NCBI GenBank assembly: GCA_043820045.1
Contig: JBDREF010000499.1
Location: forward strand, 1-22,374
Direction: 5' to 3'
DNA: 22,374 bases
From: JBDREF01 sp043820045
GTDB lineage: Bacteria > Planctomycetota > Phycisphaerae > Sedimentisphaerales > Anaerobacaceae
Each line of letters opens with the position of its first letter. The first letter of the stretch is position 1. The notes beneath the pieces were generated by a model, which worked only from the letters and a program-made list of their open reading frames with translations, was not told the DNA's origin and made no database searches. Made by a program: the position numbers and the translations under genes. Below, piece after piece: positions 1 through 6,291 of the stretch.

Positions 1-966
1 CTGCCCGAAGAGCACCACTCAACGACCTGGATCGCAGAGGAAGCCATGAAGACGCTTCGCTCATGGAACACAGGAGGCGGGCAACTCCTTATGGCTGGTT
101 TCATAAAGCCTCACCATCCGTTCGACCCGCCCGCGCCGTGGGACGAGATGTATGACCCGGAGAAAGTCTCGATCCTGCCCGGCTGGACCGGGCAATGTTC
201 GGACCACGATCTGAAATTCAGCCGCGGTTATTTCCCCAACGACAAGCTGACCGAGCCCGTGCTGCGGCGGGTGATGGCTTACTACTACGCAACGATATCC
301 CAGATCGACCACCACGTCGGGCGAATGGTCGAGTTGCTCAAACAGAAGGGACTTTATGACGACACCATAATCGTATTTACCGCCGACCATGGCGACTACA
401 TGGGCTTCCACCACATGCTGCTCAAGGGAAACTACATGTACGACCCCGTGGTCAAGGTTCCGCTTATAATCAAATGGCTCGGAAACAATCGTTCGGGCAC
501 GGTATCACAGCAGATGGTCAACAATATCGATCTGGCGCCGACCTTGTGCCGGGCGGCCGGCTGCGAGCCCGGCCCCGGAATGCACGGGCAGGTTTTGCAG
601 CACGAAACCGACGGACATGCGATCATCTTCGCCGAATCGAATGGAGGTCGTCAGGTGATGGCTCGTTCAAGTAACTATAAGCTTATCCTCGCGGCTCCCG
701 GCAATGAGAACCTGTTTTTCGACGTGCGCAAGGACCCGCTGGAAATGAACAATCTTTACGAATCGCCGCAATACCGCGACCGGGTAAATGAGATGGAGGC
801 GGCTCTTTCCGCATGGCGCTGCAAGGATCCGAAGCCACAGGGCTATCAGGACCTCAATGCGCCGCAGATAGACCAGCCAAACGTCCCGCCGCGGGACCTG
901 AGCCATCGCCCGGCGACTATCCAGTATTACCGTCAGAAGATGTTCGCCCTGCAAGGACGCACTTAA
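1..966 (+). CDS. Sulfatase (alkaline phosphatase superfamily), 3' part
   Basis: The frame is open from base 1, so this is the C-terminal 321 residues of a longer gene and the ATG at 46 is internal. Sulfatase-family features are visible. An early W-x-x-E-x-A segment leads into FIKPHHPFDPP, the usual substrate-pocket stretch before the metal site. TADHGDYMGFHHMLLKGNYMYD supplies the conserved D-H-G metal-binding signature and the downstream His/Lys. A PLIIKW segment and a C-terminal subdomain of the FFDVRKDPLEMNNLY type follow. The Cys/Ser maturation motif (C/S-x-P-x-R, formylglycine site) should lie upstream of the window, so formylglycine dependence cannot be checked. Family members hydrolyse sulfate esters, usually on polysaccharides in Planctomycetota. 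The GH51 gene starts 32 bases downstream on the same strand, so co-transcription is likely. The exact substrate is not readable here. Confidence 0.93.
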   Translation: MPEEHHSTTWIAEEAMKTLRSWNTGGGQLLMAGFIKPHHPFDPPAPWDEMYDPEKVSILPGWTGQCSDHDLKFSRGYFPNDKLTEPVLRRVMAYYYATISQIDHHVGRMVELLKQKGLYDDTIIVFTADHGDYMGFHHMLLKGNYMYDPVVKVPLIIKWLGNNRSGTVSQQMVNNIDLAPTLCRAAGCEPGPGMHGQVLQHETDGHAIIFAESNGGRQVMARSSNYKLILAAPGNENLFFDVRKDPLEMNNLYESPQYRDRVNEMEAALSAWRCKDPKPQGYQDLNAPQIDQPNVPPRDLSHRPATIQYYRQKMFALQGRT

Positions 967-998
967 TACTCCTTCGCAGACACTGAGGAGACAATTGT

Positions 999-2558
999 AT
1001 GAGCAATCACGGCAACACCAGGCGTGACTTTCTGAAAACGGTGGGTCTTGGTGCGGCGTCTCTGGCTGTACCTGCGGCGTACGCCGGCGAAGAGTCCTCG
1101 TCGCTCTTGGTGGACCCCGAACCGCGATTTGACCTGTCGCCGTACTTGTACATGCAGTTCATGGAACCATTAGGCACAACAGACGGCTCTGTAGCTGCGG
1201 CATGGGATTTCAAGAAAGACTGCTGGCGCGAAGATGTGGTGGAGATTACGAAGAAGCTGTCACCGGCTCTCATCCGATGGGGCGGATGTTTTGTCTCGTA
1301 CTATCGGTGGAAGGAGGCCATTGGCCCGCGCGACCGGCGCAAACCTATGCTCAACCTGCTCTGGGGCGGCATTGAGAGCAACCAGGTCGGGACCGGCGAG
1401 TTCGTGGATTTCTGCCGCAGGACGGGAGCAGACCCGCTGCTCGGTGTCAACTTCGAATCGGACGGCAGAAAGCAGTGGCAGCGCAGCTCCAAAGGGGACC
1501 TTCGCTCTGCCGGCCCACAGGAAGCAGCCGAGTGGGTCAGATACTGCAACCGCCCCAACAGCAGGGAAAGACGCGAGCACGGGGTGGAGGAACCTTACAA
1601 CGTTCGCCTGTGGCAGATTGGCAACGAGACGTCCTACGACCGCAACGGCTTCGACTGCGAGACCGCGGCAAAACGCACCGTCGCTTTCGCCAAGGCCATG
1701 CGAAAGGAAGACTCCAACATCAAGCTGATTGGCTGGGGCGACAGCGGATGGGCCCGCCGGATGCTCGATATCGCCGGCGAGCATCTGCAATACATTGCCT
1801 TTCACCATATGTTCAATCCCGATCGAAATTTTCCAAATTCGCCTCTAAAGGGAATTGAATACCGCAAAGACCCCGCCCAGACCTGGGAACGGCTTATGAA
1901 CGCCGCCAACGTTCACGATGCCCGCATCAAATGGATTCGAGAGCAGGTTGGGGACTATCCGACCCCTCTTGCCATGACCGAATGCCATTTTTCGCTGCCG
2001 GGCCGCAACCGGTGCGAGGTGTTATCCACATGGGCGGCGGGCGTTGCCAACGCACGATTGTTGAATGTCCACGAAAGACACGGCGACAGGCTCAAGATTG
2101 CCACGCTTGCCGATTTTTGCGGCACCCGGTGGCAGGTCAACGCCATAATGATTCCAGTACCGGGGGGAAAAGCATATATGATGCCGGTAGCCCTCGTGAT
2201 GAGTCTCTATCGCCGCCATACGGGAAATAAGGCGGTCGGTATCGTCGGGGCGCCGGATGACCTCGACGTAACAGCCAGCCGAAGCGGCAGCCGCATATAC
2301 CTCCACGTCGTCAACACAAACAGGAACCGGTCAATTACGGCCAGACTGGCTGTAAGGGGCATGAAAATGGAATCCGGCCTCGTTTTTGAGCTGGCTGGAG
2401 ACCCTGAGTACGAGGTCATCGAGACGCAGCCCAACGAGGTTGCTCCGGTTGAAAAACGCATGCCGGCAAACGGCGAATGGACTTTTCCGCCGGCTTCTGT
2501 CTCCGCCGTCGAACTGGATGTTCAGCCGGCGCCGGCGGCAGGTCCTGCGAACACGTGA
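999..2558 (+). CDS. Tat-exported alpha-L-arabinofuranosidase, GH51 family
   Basis: A 519-residue protein. The N-terminus carries a twin-arginine signal (TRRDFLK at residues 7-13, then an Ala-rich hydrophobic stretch ending near AYA at 29), so it is probably exported folded. A (beta/alpha)8 barrel follows, with GH51 marks: LIRWGGCF near 91-98, Y-x-W and IGPRDRR near 101-114, W-x-x-x-E-S-N near 122-128, acid/base Glu210 in WQIGNE, and nucleophile Glu328 in MTECH. The last ~120 residues form the small beta-sandwich usual for GH51. The ATG at 999 is preceded by GAGGAG at 985-990, eight bases away. Known activity of the family is release of terminal alpha-L-arabinofuranose from arabinan, arabinoxylan or arabinogalactan; a few members are endoglucanases. 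The adjacent sulfatase suggests a decorated or sulfated substrate (inference). Family call is firm; exact linkage is not. Confidence 0.92.
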   Translation: MSNHGNTRRDFLKTVGLGAASLAVPAAYAGEESSSLLVDPEPRFDLSPYLYMQFMEPLGTTDGSVAAAWDFKKDCWREDVVEITKKLSPALIRWGGCFVSYYRWKEAIGPRDRRKPMLNLLWGGIESNQVGTGEFVDFCRRTGADPLLGVNFESDGRKQWQRSSKGDLRSAGPQEAAEWVRYCNRPNSRERREHGVEEPYNVRLWQIGNETSYDRNGFDCETAAKRTVAFAKAMRKEDSNIKLIGWGDSGWARRMLDIAGEHLQYIAFHHMFNPDRNFPNSPLKGIEYRKDPAQTWERLMNAANVHDARIKWIREQVGDYPTPLAMTECHFSLPGRNRCEVLSTWAAGVANARLLNVHERHGDRLKIATLADFCGTRWQVNAIMIPVPGGKAYMMPVALVMSLYRRHTGNKAVGIVGAPDDLDVTASRSGSRIYLHVVNTNRNRSITARLAVRGMKMESGLVFELAGDPEYEVIETQPNEVAPVEKRMPANGEWTFPPASVSAVELDVQPAPAAGPANT

Positions 2559-2594
2559 TATTACTTGAGGAGCCAACGTAGTAGAAGTTCTTTC

Positions 2595-2624
2595 TTGACA
2601 GGCATGGAGCCAATCCCGTACAAT
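2595..2624 (+). promoter_or_regulatory. Sigma-70-like promoter in the GH51-yedE gap
   Basis: TTGACA at 2595-2600 and TACAAT at 2619-2624 are separated by 18 bases. This is a full -35 consensus match and 5 of 6 at -10, the best promoter match I noticed in the window. It lies 316 bases before the next start codon, with a hairpin and T-run about 45 bases after -10. It may therefore serve a short RNA as well as, or instead of, the yedE-like genes. Confidence 0.55.
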
Positions 2625-2667
2625 TCGGGCGACGAAAGGATATTTCGGAGGAGCGGTAGAAAGGTTA

Positions 2668-2692
2668 CTGTTATTTCCAACAGGGCTTTTTT
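2668..2692 (+). terminator. Weak hairpin plus T6, possible terminator
   Basis: CTGTT (2668-2672) pairs with AACAG (2679-2683) around a six-base loop. Three bases later comes a run of six T (2687-2692). The stem is short and AT-rich and the T-run is offset, so termination would be inefficient. It is listed because it sits at a sensible distance behind the promoter at 2595-2624. Confidence 0.3.
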
Positions 2693-2746
2693 CAATATAA
2701 ACAATAGTTTGGTTCGGAACCGGACCCAACGAGGGCCGCAAAAAAT

Positions 2747-2908
2747 AAGCACTAAGTTCTAAATCCTAAACAATATCTAATGACCGAAATAACAATGACC
2801 AAAACGCGCTGGTTGCACCGCAAGGCGTCACATAGGGAGAGAATTGCGCCGTAAGGTGTCCCCAAGGGAGAACATTAGGATGTTGAATTTGTTTAGGATT
2901 TCGTGCTT
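2747..2908. repeat. Inverted-repeat element (MITE-like)
   Basis: The left arm 2747-2773 and right arm 2889-2908 are inverted copies. A 13-base core AAATCCTAAACAA (2761-2773) is exactly complementary to 2889-2901, and AAGCAC (2747-2752) is exactly complementary to 2903-2908. The left arm holds eight bases between these blocks where the right holds one. The arms are AT-rich while the 115-base centre is mixed and contains a 31-bp tandem duplication. No transposase is encoded. This layout resembles a small non-autonomous or intergenic repeat element. Whether it recurs elsewhere in the genome cannot be seen from the window. Confidence 0.6.
2813..2874. repeat. Two tandem 31-bp units with GNRA-loop hairpins
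   Basis: Units 2813-2843 and 2844-2874 are adjacent and match at 23 of 31 positions. Each starts TTGC and holds a C-C-GNAA-G-G core: loop GCAA at 2820-2823 in the first, GTAA at 2851-2854 in the second. Unit 2 can form a five-pair stem with two G-U pairs; unit 1 has one A-C mismatch. Both look like decayed copies of a GCGCC-GCAA-GGCGT hairpin. They lie at the centre of the inverted-repeat element. Confidence 0.6.
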
Positions 2909-2939
2909 AGAATTTGGGATTTTCAGTTAAGGGCCTGTC

Positions 2940-3485
2940 ATGAACACACTCAATGCTCAGAGGAGTCCTCTGCCATGGTGGGCCGCGGGCGTTCTGCTCG
3001 GACTCGTGCAGGTCCTGGCCGTCAGCCTGGTCGGACCGCTTGAGGTTTCAACTCAGTTTGTCGTTGCCGATGCCAAAGCACTGGAACACGTCGCACCGGA
3101 ATATGCCGAGAACCATCCGCTCGTGAGCAGCAAGGAATACCGGCAGTCGGGCTATGGCTGGTGGTTCAACATCGGCATCGTTCTCGGCGCCCTTATTGCC
3201 GTCCTGCACCTTCGGACGTGGCGAGTGCGAACCACAACCGTCTGGTTGCAGCGAAACCACAACGCCCCGGTACTGCTTCGTCTGATAGTCGGATTCTGCG
3301 GGGGCGTATTCCTGCTTCTCGGCGCCGGACTGGCCCACGGCGCGCTGAGCGGACAACTTATCAGCGGCTGGACACAACTATCGCTATCCGCCGTTCCATT
3401 CACAATTACAATGTTCGGCTGCGGCATGCTTGTCGCTTACCTTGTTTATCCCAGGGGCGCAGGCGAAGATCGGCGAGGAAGGTGA
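2940..3485 (+). CDS. YeeE/YedE-family membrane protein, first half
   Basis: A 181-residue membrane protein with about four hydrophobic helices (roughly residues 13-31, 73-91, 111-133, 147-169). The third holds the family's Gly-rich pattern (VGFCGGVFLLLGAGLAHG). YeeE/YedE proteins take up sulfur compounds; the TsuA branch imports thiosulfate through conserved cysteines in the Gly-rich repeats. The position where many relatives have Gly-Cys reads HGALSG here, so the usual Cys is missing, though C120 and C161 lie in nearby helices. The start at 2940 has a modest AAGGG at 2929-2933. The stop at 3483-3485 is one base before the next gene's ATG, so the two halves are almost certainly translated together and form one pore, as in other split YeeE/YedE pairs. 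Whether thiosulfate, sulfide or another small sulfur species is carried is unknown. Confidence 0.8.
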   Translation: MNTLNAQRSPLPWWAAGVLLGLVQVLAVSLVGPLEVSTQFVVADAKALEHVAPEYAENHPLVSSKEYRQSGYGWWFNIGIVLGALIAVLHLRTWRVRTTTVWLQRNHNAPVLLRLIVGFCGGVFLLLGAGLAHGALSGQLISGWTQLSLSAVPFTITMFGCGMLVAYLVYPRGAGEDRRGR

Positions 3486-3486
3486 C

Positions 3487-4845
3487 ATGTCAACTCCTAT
3501 TGTAGGTCTTATCATGGGCATAATCTTCGGGGCTTCCGTGGTCCTGGCCGGACTCACGGACCCCGACAAAATAATCGGTGCCCTGAGGCTTAAGGATTTT
3601 CACGCGCTGCGCACAATTGTCGTCTTCGTGCTCGTCGGAATGCTCGGAACATGGCTCCTGGGATTTGCCGGAGCCGCCAACCTCAAGATAGAGCCGGCGG
3701 CCATCTTAGCGCTGTTGCTCGGCGGAGCTTTGGTCGGAATAGGCCTTGGCTTGAGCGGCTACTGCCCGGGTACAGGCCTTGCGGCCCTCGCTTCGGGGCG
3801 TATCGATGCTCTGTTCACCGTCATGGGAATGCTGTTCGGCGCACACGTGTACGTACTGATTTACCCCTCAATTGTCGTCCCGCTCGAAAGAATCCTGAAC
3901 TTCGGGCCGGTGACACTGCCTCAAATAACAGGCACATCGGCGGCATCATGGATCGTCCCTGCATTCATCACAGGCGCAGCAGTGCTTTTGGTGACCCGAC
4001 CGGGAAGAGGTACGATGGACGACAGGAAGACGCACGATGAACGAAACGTCTCTCTTGCCGCGTCCTCTCGTCCATCAATTCAGACAAGCCCGGCCTTCGC
4101 AACAGGCTGTCTCGGCACAGTGCGGATGTTTTGCAGATGGAAGAACTTCCTGTTCCTGATCATAGTGTTGTGCCTTCTCGTGCTCCAGGCTTCGTTTTGG
4201 CTGGTAAAAGCCGGGTACGTAGGCGTTGACGGCAACACGTCCGGCAATAATCCTGTCGCCGCCGGTGCTAAGACACAGACAAATGAGACTGCCGGGCAAA
4301 TCGTCAGTGACCCGCGGGAAGCCGCCGCAGCAAAAATCGAGGTGCCTGTGAAACTGCCGTGGAAACCAAACCCGGTTGCTTTTGACATAACATTCGAGCG
4401 TGTAGCCTTGCTTCTTAGAGTGACAAACGCCGTACTCGTACTCGCATCTGTGCTTTACGCCCTGGTGGTCTTTTTCGGCCTGACGGTTTCACTCGGAGGC
4501 AGATTCCGGGGGCTCAACCATATATGCCAGGCGTTCTACTTTTCACTGGTCGCTCTCGTACTGCTGCTACCGTGGCAGGCTGTCTCAGGCTCGATTGTCT
4601 CAGGAGCCATATACACCCCAGGCGAGCTGGCCGGCTCGTGCAGTACCAACCCCGGCGGCACGTTTGGCGAGGCACTTGTCTATATGCGTTTCACCGGGTA
4701 CTGGGTTTCGGTGGCGGTAATCCTTGTTATGGCACAGTCGCGCAGCCGCCGTTGGAGCAAAATTGCCGTCCGCAAACTCAAGAATGCGATACAGACGAAC
4801 ACCCGCACACAAGCTCCGGCGTCGCAGCAATCCGAGGGCGTTTAG
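3487..4845 (+). CDS. YeeE/YedE second half fused to a four-helix membrane domain
   Basis: A 452-residue protein. The ATG at 3487 is chosen because GAGGAAGG at 3475-3482 is four bases upstream; the frame also opens at 3430, but that overlaps the previous gene. Residues 1-172 are a YeeE/YedE half with four helices, the pattern ASVVLAGLTDPDKI at 16-29 and the motif GYCPGTG at 91-97, whose Cys93 is the residue implicated in sulfur-substrate handling in TsuA-type proteins. A polar linker (173-217) follows. A second membrane region has helices near 220-241, 305-332, 346-367 and 399-417, separated by a ~65-residue polar loop (243-300). I do not recognise this second region. A two-subunit fusion partner or an electron-transfer module would both be plausible, but no haem or Fe-S motif is evident. 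The frame is uninterrupted, so the fusion does not look like an assembly frameshift. Confidence 0.8.
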   Translation: MSTPIVGLIMGIIFGASVVLAGLTDPDKIIGALRLKDFHALRTIVVFVLVGMLGTWLLGFAGAANLKIEPAAILALLLGGALVGIGLGLSGYCPGTGLAALASGRIDALFTVMGMLFGAHVYVLIYPSIVVPLERILNFGPVTLPQITGTSAASWIVPAFITGAAVLLVTRPGRGTMDDRKTHDERNVSLAASSRPSIQTSPAFATGCLGTVRMFCRWKNFLFLIIVLCLLVLQASFWLVKAGYVGVDGNTSGNNPVAAGAKTQTNETAGQIVSDPREAAAAKIEVPVKLPWKPNPVAFDITFERVALLLRVTNAVLVLASVLYALVVFFGLTVSLGGRFRGLNHICQAFYFSLVALVLLLPWQAVSGSIVSGAIYTPGELAGSCSTNPGGTFGEALVYMRFTGYWVSVAVILVMAQSRSRRWSKIAVRKLKNAIQTNTRTQAPASQQSEGV

Positions 4846-4858
4846 CCTCCGCCATCGT

Positions 4859-4897
4859 GCGAGCGGGGCCTACACGGCCGGATCGGCAATGGCTCGC
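4859..4897 (+). other. Stem-loop just downstream of the yedE-like pair
   Basis: GCGAGC (4859-4864) pairs with GCTCGC (4892-4897), enclosing a GGCC-TACAC-GGCC hairpin (4867-4879). It begins 14 bases after the stop codon, where a transcript end would be expected. There is no T-run, so it could be an RNA-stabilising or factor-dependent end rather than an intrinsic terminator. I see nothing else recognisable from 4898 to 5006. Confidence 0.35.
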
Positions 4898-5006
4898 AGC
4901 GTGATTACCAGTCTGTTTACGACGGATCTAACACACCACGAGATTTCTGAAGAATCAAAAAAATTGTCAGAATCTGGTGATTTCTTCTTGTTTCTGAGAA
5001 TTCCCC

Positions 5007-5036
5007 TTGACGTCAAACTGGGATGTATGGTATAAA
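5007..5036 (+). promoter_or_regulatory. Sigma-70-like promoter ahead of the candidate RNA
   Basis: TTGACG at 5007-5012 and TATAAA at 5031-5036 are 18 bases apart, each matching 5 of 6 consensus bases. Transcription would start near 5042-5044, immediately before the closing stem of the structured region. The PEP-CTERM gene begins about 350 bases further on, so this could also give that gene a very long leader. Confidence 0.55.
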
Positions 5037-5042
5037 TAGGAT

Positions 5043-5180
5043 GGTGAAGTTGTTAGGCTGCCAAGGGATGGCGGCCTCAGAACGTGTTACGTATCCACTG
5101 CTCCTGGGCAAATACCTGATGCGTGATCAGGTAAGGGACAGAATTGGCATAAGGTAACACGGCAGGGAACTTCAGTTTTT
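5043..5180 (+). ncRNA. Candidate structured RNA (novel or unrecognised)
   Basis: Four complementary segments nest without conflict. P1 is TGAAGTT 5045-5051 with AACTTCA 5168-5174. P2 is GGCTGCCA 5056-5063 with TGGCGGCC 5069-5076, loop AGGGA and one G-U. P3 is CGTGTTAC 5083-5090 with GTAACACG 5154-5161. Inside P3, P4 is TACCTGAT 5113-5120 with ATCAGGTA 5126-5133, loop GCGTG. P1 is followed two bases later by five T (5176-5180), so it can double as a terminator stem. The region starts 7-9 bases after a promoter -10 box. The P3-bubble-P4 part, with about 20 unpaired bases on each side, faintly recalls 6S RNA, but P2 does not fit that. I do not recognise RNase P, tmRNA, SRP or a known riboswitch. 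The pairings are read directly; an RNA function is inferred. Confidence 0.5.
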
Positions 5181-5330
5181 GCGCAGTACAACCGACTGTC
5201 CGGCTCCGCGAGCGGAGGCAGACGGATTGTTGTCGCCCAAACTCCTCTCTGCCACGCAGTTTGTGGTTTGTTCAGCCTTACCCTGCCTGCGATGCAGAGG
5301 GTCAGTGCGCAAGGCCCTCAAAATTGAAGG
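5181..5330 (+). promoter_or_regulatory. Hairpin-rich leader before the PEP-CTERM gene
   Basis: No coding potential is seen. Several local stems are present: CTCCG/CGGAG at 5204-5208 and 5213-5217 (loop CGAG); a CTGC-CAC-GCAG mini-hairpin near 5250 flanked by CAAA/TTTG; a similar CTGC-GAT-GCAG mini-hairpin near 5290; and GAGGGTC 5297-5303 with GGCCCTC 5313-5319. TTGCGCA at 5179-5185 is complementary to TGCGCAA at 5306-5312 and could close the whole domain, though the core TGCGCA is self-complementary. This may be a 5' leader of the downstream mRNA or a second domain of the upstream RNA. Confidence 0.35.
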
Positions 5331-5396
5331 TTAGCCTGATTTCTGTCCTGAAGCTTCTTGCTTATTGGATAAAGTATAGTTCGGAGGAGTAATGTG

Positions 5397-6215
5397 ATGA
5401 AAAAATTGATGATGGTTTGTGCCCTGGCACTTCTTACGGGCACTGCCGCAGCAGCACCGTCCTTTCAGGGCTTTGAGACCGACACAGGCGACTGGGTATT
5501 CTACGACGGCGGTGCCGTCTCCGGCCAGATCGCATCCGGCGGAGGCCTGCTCGGCGTCACTTCGGCCAGCGGCGGGTATCACGCCGAACTGGCCAACGTC
5601 CACGACGCCTATCAGGCCGGCTATGGCTCAGCCGGATACAGCTTCTTCGGCGGCAGAGACCCGGTCTATCAAGGCTCGTTCTATCAGGCGATAGATGTTT
5701 ACATCGATCCTACGTGGTCGGGCCTGGGTTTCTGGATCGATATGTCTCCAGCCGACGTGGATAACACTTCGTTATACGCGGCCGAGGGGAATTTCCGGCT
5801 TACCGCCGATGGCTCGTCGGTAGCGGTCCAGGCAATAAACAGTTCGACCCTGACTACTATAACGACCGCCGGCTGGTACTCGTTTGAGATGGTCTGGAGC
5901 AAGGGATTGAACCCGACGGACCTGATCAACATGGATCTAAACGTTTATGACTCGTCCAGCACGCTTCTCGGCACCGAGTCATTCCTGGCAATCTTTCCAC
6001 AGGGAACACATGCAGGCGAATCGCAGTACCTCGGAAACAACAGTTATGTCTGGCTCACGGTCTGGCAGAATGGCTTTGCGGGCGATGTCATTGCAATCGA
6101 CAACGTACGCACCGGCCTGGCAGCTACCGACGTGATCCCGGCTCCGGGCGCAGTTTTGTTAGGCAGCATTGGTGTAGGCCTTGTCGGCTGGCTGCGAAGA
6201 CGCAGAACACTGTAA
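5397..6215 (+). CDS. PEP-CTERM surface protein
   Basis: A 272-residue protein with a Sec signal peptide (MKKLMMVCALALL...AAA, about 1-20) and a beta-rich extracellular region starting SFQGFETDTGDW. It ends in a sorting tail: IPAPGAVLLGSI near 247-258, a hydrophobic helix GVGLVGW, then RRRR. This is the exosortase (EpsH/XrtA-like) recognition arrangement, here the PAPGA variant common in Phycisphaerae. Such proteins are delivered to the cell surface or matrix; no catalytic motif is visible. GGAGGAG at 5383-5389 is seven bases from the ATG at 5397; a GTG at 5394 is in frame but only four bases away, so ATG is preferred. No exosortase gene is in the window. The long structured leader upstream is unusual. 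Confidence 0.82.
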   Translation: MKKLMMVCALALLTGTAAAAPSFQGFETDTGDWVFYDGGAVSGQIASGGGLLGVTSASGGYHAELANVHDAYQAGYGSAGYSFFGGRDPVYQGSFYQAIDVYIDPTWSGLGFWIDMSPADVDNTSLYAAEGNFRLTADGSSVAVQAINSSTLTTITTAGWYSFEMVWSKGLNPTDLINMDLNVYDSSSTLLGTESFLAIFPQGTHAGESQYLGNNSYVWLTVWQNGFAGDVIAIDNVRTGLAATDVIPAPGAVLLGSIGVGLVGWLRRRRTL

Positions 6216-6241
6216 GAATATTAGTAGAATGAAGGCTTCAT

Positions 6242-6272
6242 AAGGGCTGTGGGTTCAATACCTGCAGCCCTT
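6242..6272. terminator. Convergent-gene hairpin with tRNA T-arm-like geometry
   Basis: A long stem-loop lies between the convergent PEP-CTERM and gntP-like genes. AAGGGCT (6242-6248) pairs with AGCCCTT (6266-6272), stacked directly on GTGGG (6249-6253) with CCTGC (6261-6265, two G-U pairs), around the seven-base loop TTCAATA (6254-6260). It probably ends transcripts from both sides, although the T-run is poor (TTCTT). The 7+5 pair, 7-base-loop shape and the loop sequence match a tRNA acceptor/T-arm minihelix. Confidence 0.6.
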
Positions 6273-6291
6273 CTTACAACAACACAGCACA

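Noticed and set aside
5341..5380. Promoter immediately before the PEP-CTERM gene (TATAGT at 5375-5380, or a sigma-54 site)
   Set aside because: A start from TATAGT would fall in the ribosome-binding site and there is no -35; no TGGCAC-N5-TTGC pattern is present.
6242..6272. tRNA gene
   Set aside because: Only acceptor- and T-arm-like parts are present; D-arm, anticodon arm and CCA are absent.
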